Part shown: positions 16,701 to 27,723 of the stretch, in pieces
Numbering within the stretch: the stretch's first letter is position 1
Layout of the letters: every line of letters starts with the position of its first letter
Source: Apostichopus japonicus
Lineage: Eukaryota > Echinodermata > Holothuroidea > Aspidochirotida > Stichopodidae
DNA: 64,000 nucleotides
Assembly: GCF_037975245.1 (NCBI RefSeq)
Contig: NC_092577.1
Span: 30,531,398 to 30,595,397 of the forward strand
Reading direction: 5' to 3'
Notes under the pieces: model-generated
Databases searched by the model: none
Told to the model about the DNA's origin: nothing
The model's input: only the letters and a program-made list of their open reading frames with translations
Position numbers and translations under genes: made by a program

Positions 16701-19700
16701 CCAATTAGTCTGCAACGCCCTGCCACATATATTTCCTTGTTTGATCGAGGGTCTTTGTGTGAACGTTGTATGATTAACTACACTGTAGACATGAGCATTT
16801 TTCTACCCAAGTGTTTTCACAAATAGCTTAATGGTGTTAAGAAGCTATGCAGGCTAGTTGTAGAGCCGGAGGTTGATTTACGACCTTGGCAGGTTTGTTT
16901 ATGTAATCACACAACTTTCCTAGCTATAGCAATGGTCTATAATTGGAGCCAATAAATCAGATCTTTCAGTGCAATCTCAAAGTCAGTTGTATGCTTCATC
17001 ACCAAAACATGTTTTTTTTAACCAATTCATGTAAACAACAGAGCATCAATATCGTTAGTTGTTGACAATATTAATAACATATGATAAATATGTCATTTGA
17101 ATCCATTAATGTCTTATGTTCTCCCATTTAGTTTTTGTGTTTCTGAGGTATTTGACCTAATGGTCGTTGTATTAGAGTAATTAGACTCCTTAGTCCAGTC
17201 ACTTTGACAGATGAACCTCGGCTGCTTAAAACGGTCAAGGGTCAAGAATTGAAAACGTTATAGAAATTATACTACCTTGACCGATAGATAAGTGATTTTA
17301 TCAGTCTACAAAAATAAATGTGTGCCTTATGTCGTCTTTTCAAAGGATTTTCTGATTTTATTCACAACCTTACCAGTAAAGGGTTTCTTGTCAAAATAAG
17401 AGAAAGACTGAAAGACCTGCTTAAATATCATGATTCCTCTTTAAGCTGTAATCACTCCAAGTGAGTAGAAATTTGTCTTAATTTTCTTTTTTTAAATTTT
17501 ATCTGCCGCAGCTGGTGATGAAAAGGCTAGTCGCCATCCACAAAGGAAAAAATGATATCCCAAGTGCAATCAAAGAGTTGAATAAGTATATTGCAAGGTG
17601 AGTTCCCCACTCCCCCCCCCCCCCTCCCATCAGATTCACCCAGGGTGTTGGAGGGTTATTGTTTTCCAAGATATCCAGCTCTGAAATACTCTAAATGGTT
17701 CGAAATGTTCTTTAAAAATAGGTCAAGAAAAAAGGGAAATCATTTTGAATTTGGCTGCTTGGTCTGGACCTACTTGCTAACTTTAAGCTAACTTTAACTA
17801 ATTCAAAACCTCAAATGTTTTTTGTTTTTAATTACATATATTCAACAGATCACTCATGTGGTGCATTCAGAACTATAGTTCTTGACTAGAGGTTGTAAGG
17901 CAGGCATCGGCAAGATGTTACTTGAAGTCACGAATAAGATATATGTTTTAAGTTTTCGGTTCCTATTGAGTTCCTAGATATTTCTGAGGAACTGACCATA
18001 ATGATATTGTGCACTATGCTAGGTTAGTCCAGTTAGATTGATAGATGAGCCTGCTTTCTGGAATGAGAACATTTGCCTTTAGTTTTTATATATTATTATT
18101 AATTAGGCTGGGTGGGGGGGGGGGGAGGGGGCGAGATAATATTGTAGTGAAGAGGATGTCGGGCTGTCGGTAGTCTGTACTCTCCTGGACAAAACTTTCT
18201 GATTTAAGGTTTATTTGTTACGATGTTACTTTTGCGATAAGAGGTAGCAGTATACATTCGTGTGGCAGAAAATCATTCATCGTTTTCAGACATATTTTTC
18301 TGCCTTTCTATTTGCTTCAGTTTCATGAGTGACAGTGAGGCTTGGATGGAGCTAGCAGAGTTGTACATACAAGAACAAGAGTGAGTATGACCGAAATTAC
18401 TGACTATACTCTGCATCCATTCTATCTTGAAATTGAAAATAGATTTGTTACAAAAACATTATACCTGTGTGTATTGAATATGTTGACTGTTTCATTAAGT
18501 TTGGAGGTTAATGGTTTATGCCTTCCTTTCATTTTTTTCTGCCTTTTGGGGGGGAGGGGGGGAAGGGGTTGTGATATTGAAAAATCTCAGTTTCTTCCAT
18601 ACAGAGCGCTATACCGCTATGTAACCAGGAAGCTGCTATTCAGAATAGCCGCTTACCGATGTTCCAACAATGTACCCTCTTCATCGCTATGTCATGCAAA
18701 AAGATTAAAAAAGAATTAATTTGTGCCTAAATCAGTACTTTTATCAATAATGTCATCCACAGCTATTCAAAGGCAGCTTTTTGCTTTGAGGAGCTGATTT
18801 TGTATAATCCCCACCATCATCTGTACCACCAGAGATACGCAGAGGTAAGATAGGGGGTAGTAAGAGGGCTGTCACTGATCTGGGACTAGGGAGGGGGGGG
18901 AGGTTTTTTGAATAATCGCCACCATCATCTGTACCACCAGAGATACGCAGAGGTATGATAGGGGGTAGTTAGAGGGCTGTCACTAATATTGCTCAGATGG
19001 GGCTGGGACGGGAGGGGATTTTGAGTAATCACCATCTGTACCACCAGAGATACGCAGAGGTAAGATAGAGGTATTAAGAGGACTGTCACTGATATGGCTC
19101 AGATGGGACTGGGGGAGCGGGCAATTTTTTTCACAGATCTTTTCACAGGACTTTCACTGCAGACTTTGGAGCCTGTTCCCCACACTGCCTCCACATATTA
19201 CCCATCCCCACCTCCTCTTTTAACAAATTGCCCCCCCCCCCAACACCCCCCTAAAATAAAGTATTCTTATCTGCTTACAAGAAAGAACACTTTTTAATGT
19301 TACCAAAATGGATGGGATTTATTATGAAACAAAAACAAAATGAGGGCATTAAGATTACAAAATGGACACTTTTCAGTTTCATTGAACGTGAATGGGGGGA
19401 GGGGGGTGGGATGTGGGGTAAGCCACTTTTGGTTGATGATTATGGGGCACTTTTTCAAGTTTTCCCCAAAACACTCTGCTTTCCTTGCCCTGTATTGATA
19501 CTAGTGTATTAGATTGCTTCTGTGTGCTCTGTAAAGCTGTATACATCCTCCTGTCGAAGAAAATAACTTACCTGCCGTATAAATCAACAGCAGAGTGAAA
19601 CATTGGTATCAGGGATTTGATTTGTCAACCACTTGTTCATTTTGTTTACAGATTCTTTACACTCAGGGAGGTATAGACAACTTGGAGATAGCGAGGAAGT

Positions 19701-21285
19701 ATTTTGCACAAGCAGTGAAACTGAACAGTAATAATATAAGGGCTTTATATGGCATGTTGCTGGTAAGTAGTCTAAGAGCTTCTTAACAATAATAATATTA
19801 AAAAATAATAATAATAATATTACTAGTAATAATTTAATAATTTAATAATAATAATTAAATAATAATAATGAATTGACTGCAAGTGGTAGGAAGTTATTTC
19901 TCTTCCCCTACCACACCCCCCCCCCACTTATTCCCCTTATAGTTACTATTTGATGCCTACTAGTAAATGGTTATATGTAACAAAAGAATTCCTTGCTAAG
20001 AATTGTGGATTAGATTATGAAGTCTACAGTTCACTTCAAACTTTGTATTGTTTCTGTTTGATTCATTTGGCCAAACCTTGTTCTCATTTTACTCTCAAAT
20101 CTAACTGAATAGATCTATCTTGTTTATAGCTCAGCCGACCCGACCTTACTGATTGAAGTGTGAACCAATTCACGGGTTAATGTCACAGGCAAAAGATTCC
20201 CTCACTATTGATCGAAAACCTAATCTCAGTATCTTGTCCCCTAACATCTATTTATAATATGTCATCAATTTCAGCCCTTCAGCTCTAGATGAGAATAGAA
20301 TGATTTGTTTCTCGCAACTGTGGTAGTTTTAACGTTGATCGTTTCGTCTGCAAACTGTCAGGTTTCTGTCCAATTGTCATTTGTTAGTATCATTAAAGTT
20401 TGGTCGGTGAAAGTGACACTGTGTGCTTTGTTGGAGTTACCTGTTACCTTCTTGTCTGGAAAATGACTCCTCCTAACAGGTTGCCTACTGATAATGCCTT
20501 ATGTTATAATGCCTTTTGTTATAGTATCACTAAAGTAGCATCTTTGTTCTGTTTTTCCTTGATTTAAGCTCAACAAAGATTTAATAACGTCATAAACTGA
20601 AACTATGTCATTTCATAATTAACAATCGTTCTCTGACAGTGGACGATCTCTCAACTGTCTTATTGTTGTTCCTTCAAGGTTGATGTCTGTGAGTCTCTAT
20701 AAATATGATTTCTTTGTTTTTGTTTGTTGTTTTGTTTAGTGTGCCTATCATATAGCATCGTCATCGAAATCAACCGCTAAGAAGAAGACAGAAAACACCA
20801 AGTATGCGTCGTGGGCTAAAGTACAGTTAGACTACAAATACAAGGTGAGGACATTATGGTAATTAGGATGATAACCTGGTGATGCTCAGATGATCATTGT
20901 TTATGTAAGCTGTTCTCCAGATGTCGCTAAATTTAAAAGCTATGTCTTTTCTGTTTCACTTTCAACAACACTTTCTTGTTATTAGTTTTACTCTTTGTGT
21001 ATGTTTTCTGTGTCATACGTTAGTACTGAAAGTCACTGGTTAGGTTGAATTTTTTGCAATGAAATTTTGTCATGATATACATTAAGAGGTTTTTATAAAT
21101 AAATTCATAATTATGTCCCTGGACAGATAATCTTGTCATGGTAAATGTGAATATTAATATTTATATGAATACTAAATATTAAATGTCTGTATCTTACTTT
21201 GTGATAATTTCAGCAATCTGAACCTAAAGATGAAGAAGTTTTGGGCGAGATGTTTGATAGATTAGCGATTACGTCTGGCAACTAA
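13746..21285 (+). CDS. EMC2: ER membrane protein complex subunit 2 (TPR protein)
   Basis: Cytosolic TPR scaffold subunit of the ER membrane complex, which inserts tail-anchored and multipass proteins. Ten exons: 13746-13770, 14476-14589, 15010-15160, 16151-16208, 17512-17597, 18321-18380, 18763-18844, 19652-19762, 20740-20844 and 21214-21285; 287 residues, against about 297 in vertebrates. Landmarks are [12 protein letters not shown] near the N-terminus, TPR helices such as [20 protein letters not shown] and [14 protein letters not shown], and the diagnostic [19 protein letters not shown]. The first ATG (13746) sits in a short 25-nt coding exon whose donor (GAAG|gttcga) is weak; an in-frame ATG follows at 13758. 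Exon 7's end and donor are repeated twice downstream in the intron. The first AATAAA after the stop is at 22299-22304, so the 3' UTR probably includes a tandem hairpin array. Confidence 0.95.
15161..17511 (+). other. EMC2 introns 3 and 4
   Basis: Apart from exon 4 (16151-16208), this stretch holds only intron sequence. It includes a CCT-rich microsatellite at about 16255-16300 immediately after exon 4. No other gene or transposon was recognised. Confidence 0.5.
18807..19110 (+). repeat. Tandem triplication of EMC2 exon-7 end plus splice donor
   Basis: The end of EMC2 exon 7 with its donor and about 30 nt of intron is present three times. Exon copies end at 18844, 18952 and 19059, giving periods of 108 and 107 bp. 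Each copy contains TGTACCACCAGAGATACGCA followed by GAG and a GT donor (gtaaga, gtatga, gtaaga). The downstream copies have no obvious acceptor. Reading past the first donor meets an in-frame TAG within three codons (GTA AGA TAG), so use of a distal donor would truncate the protein. Confidence 0.9.
19785..19870. repeat. AAT-rich microsatellite in EMC2 intron 8
   Basis: An imperfect AAT/AATA tract lies directly after the exon 8 donor. It is simple-sequence DNA with no other function visible. Confidence 0.8.
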
Positions 21286-21654
21286 AAGAAAAAGAAGAAA
21301 ATTCTGCAGACAACCGATGTCCTAAACCCACCTTGCAGATTGAAAATGTGCTCTATGGAAAGTCTTGTAAAATCAGATGACCAAGGTTTATCCAAACTGG
21401 GTGAAATGAGGAGTCAAGGAAGACATGAAAACCCCAAGATGTTCCACCTTTGATGTTCAGCCAAGTCTTGAAATCATAAATATATTAGCAGACTTGACCA
21501 TATGTAGTGTTATCAGGGTGCTCTGGAGAAACCCAGATGGTCAGATTTGTGTTGATTCTATGAAGTTAGGAAATTGTTTAAGGAGATTATGTTAATTAGT
21601 ACCAGTAACTCTTTATCCAACCTGTCTTTTTAAGGCACAATGTCATATGGATGG

Positions 21655-22283
21655 GGCTGCAGCATCCTGCAGCCAGGCTGTGAAGGACACAATCTATTGT
21701 GCTCTGCAGTTATCACACAGAAGGCCCTGCTGGGTCTGCATAGAGTACTCTCCATGGTTCCATGTTGATTCATCCTAGCTGAGCAGGATCTTGCAGCCAC
21801 TGCAGCATTTCATTGTCTATTGTGCTCCACAATTTCACACAATAGACAATGCAGGTGTTTAGAGACAATCCCTATTGTCTGTTATTGAATCATGCTAGGA
21901 AGATCTTGCAGCTGCTGCAGCTTTTCATTGTCTGTTGTGCTCCACACTTTCACATAATAGACAATGCAGGTGTTTAGAGACAATCCCTATTGTCTGGTAT
22001 TGAATCATGCTAGCAAGATCTTGCAGCTGCTGCAGCTTTTCATTGTCTGTTGTGCTCCACAGTTTCACATAATAGACAATGCAGGTGTTCAGAGACAATC
22101 CCTATTGTCTGTTATTGAATCATGCTAGCAAGATCTTGCAGCTGCTGCAGCTTTTCATTGTCTGTTGTGCTCCACAGTTTCACACAATAGACAATGCAGG
22201 TGTTCAGAGACAATCCCTATTGTTTGATATTGATTCATCTTAGCTGAGCAGGATCTTGCAGCTGCTGCTGCTTTTTCTTTAGT
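21655..22283 (+). repeat. 115-bp tandem repeat with hairpins in the EMC2 3' UTR region
   Basis: Units lie at 21767-21886 (120 bp), 21887-22001, 22002-22116 and 22117-22231 (115 bp each). A partial unit follows to about 22283, and a diverged unit precedes at about 21655-21766. Each full unit carries a 14-bp stem (perfect in the first: CATTGTCTATTGTG and its complement, 13-nt loop), the motif GATCTTGCAGCTGCTGCAG, and AGACAATCCCTATTGTCT, itself a short inverted repeat. The array lies between the EMC2 stop (21285) and the first AATAAA (22299), so it is probably transcribed. Confidence 0.9.
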
Positions 22284-22298
22284 GTTTAAAGTTTATGT

Positions 22299-22304
22299 AA
22301 TAAA
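22299..22304 (+). terminator. Poly(A) signal of EMC2
   Basis: First canonical AATAAA after the EMC2 stop codon, about 1.0 kb downstream and just after the tandem repeat array. Confidence 0.5.
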
Positions 22305-23012
22305 TAATAATAATAACATTGAGGATTTATAAAGCGCAGACATGTCCACTGATAACAGTGCTCAAGGTGTGTAGCAGTTTCTAAGACTCTGACCTTTGTC
22401 CTCTTATGGTTTCTCTGTGGTTTCTGTGTACACAAACTGCTGGGCATCTTGACAAGTACTTGTATAGTTATCTGACCAGTTTACATAACATTTTGTGATG
22501 CGATACCGGATAAATTATTCCCTGTTTATATCAAAATCTTGGAAGACAGGATTTTAACAGATAATTAGGATTTAACCATATCTTAGAGATGATAGAGTGG
22601 AGATCAGATGATTGTGTGTGTTAACTGTTAAGGAAACCAAATTTAACTTTACAGTTAGATATTTACATTAGGTTGAAGAATGATAAAGGTGTTGTATTCC
22701 AACTTGACTCCTGATGGTTCTTTCCTTTAATGGATTGGATAAGTTTGGTGACTAGTACGATTAAAATGGTATAGGTCATCCTGTCATACTTTTTGACCGC
22801 TGATTGTAGAGTGTATGTTTCGTTGTGTATCACAAAATCGTACAGATTCACCTGTGGACTGTTAGGCATTATGATCAGTTAGCACAAAGACTTGAGTAGT
22901 GTTATTTAAATTGAAGTATTAAAGAGATACCCATGTCTGTAGTGAGATGAACCCCCCTCCCCCCCACCCCCTTACCTTGAAGGATTGTCCAAAGGAAATA
23001 TGTTTATCTGAA

Positions 23013-23518
23013 CTAATGAAAGAGGAACATAACGTAAGCATTAATTTGCATTCAATTACTACGAAGCGTGATCAAGATATTTTGATAATTGAAATTATCA
23101 CAGATATTGCCATTTATAAGTGATCTTATAGCAAACAGGTGTGATGTTATAATTGCACATTGACAGCAAAGTGGTTTGTCTTAACTTTATTTTTCACTGA
23201 CATTGGATTTTATCGGATAGGGTTCCAACTTTACCTAAGAGGGATGTACAGTTAACAATATACCAATGAGGGTAGAGTATATCAAAACTAATCATATGAA
23301 AATATGTATCCCAATGTTGGTGGAGAAAGTTGTCGATAAATTTTGAAACTAATCAGACTTTTTTTTTGTGCTGCTATGACATCACACCTGTTTGCTTCAA
23401 GTTCACATCTGCTGCAAAACATACCAACTTCGAAAAAGGTTGTTCTCTCCAAAAACGGTGTATAGGAAATGAATGCAAAGTTCACCAGAATGCTTACAAC
23501 GTGTCCCTCCGTCATCTG
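23013..23518. mobile_element. Foldback (palindromic) element, copy 1
   Basis: About 506 bp arranged as two diverged inverted arms of roughly 240 bp meeting near 23255. Matching blocks include the right-arm ATGACATCACACCTGTTTGC (about 23377) against the complement of GCAAACAGGTGTGATGTTAT (about 23133), and GAGGAACATAACGTAAGCA at the left end against the complement of TGCTTACAACGTGTCCCTC at the right end. No coding capacity. A related element is at 52751-53256. Confidence 0.6.
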
Positions 23519-24164
23519 ACAGGTATAAATTTCCACCTGAAGTATCGTTTAAATATTTCACAGCACATCTGTTAACTTTGTTAAAATTCTTAATCATGTA
23601 AGGAAGGTTATTCTCTTAATTTCCATGATGCATAAAGAAAATTATTGCATGCAAACATGCCCAGAGTTTATGTAACAAAATGTGGAATATTGGTGTCTAG
23701 TAAAAAGAACAATGCATGCAGGAGGGTATAGGGTAAGGTGGTAATAATGGGGTGCTACTGTCAGTTATTAGAGGTAATAATGGGGTTATTTGATTATGTT
23801 AATGAACCATCTTTTACTTGATATTTTTTTTTTTGGTTTTGTACATTCCAGTCTGTTATATTGATTGTTTCCTCTGTTAGTGTGAGAAATGAGGATTGGA
23901 TTGGGGTGGACAACTAGTATTAGATGTTTGGGTGTGGTGCAGGGAGGAAAATATGCAATTCAGGAGGATGTGGGAGGATACTGTTGCTTTAATGTATCAT
24001 CAAAATTCTGAATTACTTTGCCGTTTTTTTCTTTGTATGTTGATACCGTTAATTTTCATGCTTGAAGGTGAACTGTCTCGTAATTCGATCTTTCCTTTAA
24101 GCTGGGAGTGGAGGGGGGAGTTGGTTTTTGTTTTGGTCTTTTGATATATTTCCCTTTGAATGGG

Positions 24165-24296
24165 GAGAGGCACAACTCGTTAAGCCTGGCAAGGTTTTCT
24201 AAGCCACTTCCTTGTTGTATTTACATTTATGTTAGTAATTTTTTAATGTTAAACCTGTATATTGAGGAGAAACAAATAAATGGAAATGAAATGAAA
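24165..24296 (+). mobile_element. LINE-like 3' tail (fragment)
   Basis: The stretch ends GAAACAAATAAATGGAAATG followed by AAATGAAA. This resembles the 3' end of CR1/L2-type non-LTR retrotransposons, with an AATAAA-like motif and a short 3' microsatellite. No reverse transcriptase remains. Confidence 0.35.
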
Positions 24297-26113
24297 ATTT
24301 AACACTCAGTATGACAGAAAGACTCAAAATGGGCATGAAATGTAAAGCTTTTATTTGATTTGTTCTTTTTTGTGTGTTTTACACTCAATGCGCTCAATAC
24401 TATGAGTTAATGCTCTCTTTAATAGCTGTAAATGATTTTGAGAGTTGTGCAATTGGGGGAAAGTATTTTTAGGAACTTTTTTATTGTTTTCATGCACTAA
24501 TACTTTGGGGTATTTATATGTATATGGTCTAGCAAACATTGGAGTCTTTTAGAAACCACAGATTATATTCTCAGCATTTCTGTTTGTGATTAACTTTCAT
24601 ATCTGAAAATCTGGTAAAATTTGTAGACACTGATGCGTGACAACTGAATGGTCTCGGATAAAGATGTTAGGGAAACTGGGGCTAAGAGGAGTAATAACAG
24701 TTTGTTGAAATGAAAATTCAGTCTGTACTCTCACGTGGAGAATAATGGAACACCAGACAGCAGCACGCCGATTCACATAGTATGATAAAGTAATATTGCA
24801 TCATAATAATATAATATAAACCATTCACAATAATATTGTTGCATATAGTATGACCCGTTTCACATGGTATCATCAATAATATTGTATCATAGTAATATAA
24901 TGTAAAACTGCCACAGTAATATTCTTGCATATAGTAAAGGCTTCATAATTGCACCTTCATAATTGACGCACCTTCGTTATTGACGCACCTCCAAATATTA
25001 CTAGCAACGATACAGCAGGCAACCTAAACTTTTTGCAGCCAAGCAGAGTTACACATTTAAAGAGTTTGAATCCATTTCAGCTATGTGCTTGATCAAATTG
25101 TGTTTTTTTTTAAAGCTTTTAACCCCCCCACAGTTTTGCACATATGTTGGGCATTTGGAAATCTTACTCTGTAAAAATAACCAAAATTACCTCTCAACAT
25201 GATACCACTACTCTCTGGGACCTGAGCTTAGAGGCTCAGAGCTGAGTAACTACGCATTTGAAAAATGTATTCAGTTGAGTGATTTGAATTTTTCCTTGAT
25301 AGCTTTGTTGATCAAATTCTTAAGTGCGTCAATTACAAGCCCACCATGCTATTACCTGTTTCACATAGTATCATAATAATATAATATAAAACATCCACAA
25401 TAATATTGTTGTTGCATATAATATTACATGGTTACAATGATATATTATGATAACAATTATTTTTTTTTTAAATATTACAGTACAACAGTATTATGTACTA
25501 GCATGCGACTCAGCTGAATTTAAGAGGTTCTGTACGTCAATCAAAGCATGATTATATCACAGTGGGTACGTCTTGTGTTATTTCTTAATCTCATCAATAA
25601 AATGGTCAAAAAATTGAGCTATATTTTTTGTCTTCATGTATTGTTTTTTTTTGTTCATTTGCCTTTTTATATCTCTGAACATTTGTTTGCATTCTCTAAA
25701 TTACCCAGTGAAACTGTACTGTGGCAGTGTTTGGGGAAATTTATTTGGGGATGTTCTATAAACAACCAGAAAGCCAAGAGGCTATGTAACTCCTCACTAC
25801 CTCCTTTTCATGAGAAAAATTGAATTTAAACTGTTCACACAAGGTTCTTGTACCTAATAAGTTGAATTCCCAAGTATTAAGGTCGTAAAAGCTTACCATT
25901 GCTTTTGAAACTAAAGCTAGCAAATTGTCAGATTTTGACCTCAGATGACCTTTGACCTCTGAAAAACAATAGGGTTCTTCTTCCCACTAATATGGATCCA
26001 CATACAGAGTTTGAAAGTGTAGAGTTAATAACTGTTCTCAGGCTAGGACTGTTATGAAAAAAAAAACAATTGTACTTTTTACTCACAAAATGAATTTAAA
26101 GTGTATATCCATT

Positions 26114-26420
26114 TGAAGTTGAAATATTAGAAACAAGCATTATTTCTCAACAGTTACTGTGGCACAGCAGCTTTGTGCTATGAAACTGAAAGCATAGGAC
26201 AAACTCCTTGCCTGGGGTTCGACCCCAGGTGAGGTAGCATTTTGATTTTCTGTTCCTTTTCGACCTACTTCCATTCTGAAGTTGAAATATTAGAAACAAG
26301 CATTATTTCTCAACAGTTACTATGGCGCAGTGGCTAGTGCAATGTAACCCGAGACAGTCAGACAATCTCCATGTCTGCGGTTCAAGTCCAGCTACAGCCT
26401 TTTAATTTTCTGTTCTTTGG
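26114..26420 (+). repeat. Tandem pair of tRNA-derived (SINE-like) units
   Basis: Two direct units start at 26114 and 26277 (163-bp period). They share a near-identical leader (GAAGTTGAAATATTAGAAAC to CAACAGTTACT). Each leader is followed by a pol III A-box-like TGGCRCAGYRGC (about 26160 and 26323) and a B box (GGTTCGACC at 26216, GGTTCAAGTCC at 26379-26389). The tRNA-like bodies have diverged and do not fold into sound cloverleafs, so they are read as tRNA-derived SINEs or tRNA pseudogenes, not working tRNAs. Confidence 0.6.
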
Positions 26421-27608
26421 AGCAGGTGGAAGAGTAAAGGTAAGAAACAAGGTTTAGCAGCTTACACACAGACACACACACCAAAACAAAAATATACATT
26501 AGGTCAAAATTTATTGCATAAACATAATATATCCACTTATAACCACCAAAATATTGCATCCATTTAGAGCCAACCAGAGAGAATTGGTATAGGCAAAGAG
26601 TTGCTAGAGAAGGATAAACAACATTTACTTCTTATATGGTTCACTGATTACTGGATACATTGATTGAACATGAGTGAATCCATTTCAAACCAAATCAGTT
26701 CTTTAATGGCACTAATTTCTCCAGCCCTGTTATGACCACCTTTGAACTAACTGTTCCATAAAAAAAAATGAAATAAATTGATGTTAATAATAGAAAAAAA
26801 ATTCAGAGCTAAGATGAATTACCATCTAATATTTTAAGCACACGATTGCAAAAAAAAAACCGATTACAAAGTCCTTCTTAGTAGCAAGATTATCAATAGA
26901 GTTTTGTACCCTTTTGAACAATTAGAAGTGTTATTTGATCGGATTTCTAAGGATTTACTTCATTGAAAGAGAGGGAAAAGAAAGCTGTTAACAAACTGCT
27001 TATCTATTGCTAAAAGCCTGTAAAGGTAGATGAATAAGTTAGAGGGCTCTTCAAAGGCAAACCGAAAATAAAACAGATTTATAATGACACAGTAAAACTA
27101 GTGGGATGGATGAACTACTTAGTGTTATGTAGCTTTATTTTGCAATATAAGCACTTTTTAGACCGTACGGATAAACCTATCGACCAAAGAAATATGGTAA
27201 CCCTACACTAACGGTAACCGGACATATGTCAAGTCACATTACCAGTGATATAAAAATAACTGTTAGTTGGCTTTAGGTCACCTAACCTCCTTAGGTACAC
27301 TCCAAATATCACCAAGTGTATATTCTCCTGGTTTACTCAGAAGAGATCAAGTCAACACTGATGTTCCACTCGGTCCACGTCTCATACAAATATTAAAGAT
27401 ATTCTCTATTTTCTAAATAAAATCTTCATCATCATTCATCAATATGCATGAGGTATATAGTTGACCAATCAAGAGACTGCTTTTCTCCAGGACCATGAAC
27501 TGATCCTCTCACATTCACATTCTCCTTCCGTCCACTGCTTCCCTGGAAAACCCTCTCTCCTTTTTTATCTTTGACAGCTTCATACGTCTTCGCAGCAGAA
27601 TTTGATAG

Positions 27609-27614
27609 TTTATT
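27609..27614 (-). terminator. Poly(A) signal of TRMT11
   Basis: AATAAA on the minus strand about 110 nt beyond the TRMT11 stop codon. Confidence 0.5.
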
Positions 27615-27723
27615 CCCCATCTCACTGGTTCTCAGTACTCATCCTTGTCATTGAAGAATCCTTGGCATCAAAGAATCTCCTTGGCATCGAAGAAGCCTTG
27701 TCATCAAACACTCTGCTTTTCCC

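Larger units (their letters stand above)
22310..27600. other. Intergenic region between EMC2 and TRMT11
   Basis: No coding exon supported; EMC2 and TRMT11 converge on this stretch tail to tail. It contains a foldback element, a LINE-like tail and a tandem tRNA-like pair (separate entries). It also holds A/T-rich segments repeated at about 24784-24945 and 25365-25430 (TCATAATAATATAATATAAA and CACAATAATATTGTTG motifs) and three TGACCT half-sites at 25936-25958. Confidence 0.6.

Noticed and set aside
18911-19059. Extra EMC2 exons from the duplicated exon-7 ends
   Set aside because: The duplicated pieces lack acceptors, and their inclusion would add stop codons or duplicate part of a TPR helix.
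26152-26240. Functional tRNA gene
   Set aside because: A and B boxes are present, but the acceptor, anticodon and T stems do not pair correctly. It is better explained as a tRNA-derived repeat.
27432-27620. 62-codon minus-strand open frame after TRMT11
   Set aside because: Lies in the likely TRMT11 3' UTR. It has no recognisable similarity and no splice link to the gene.
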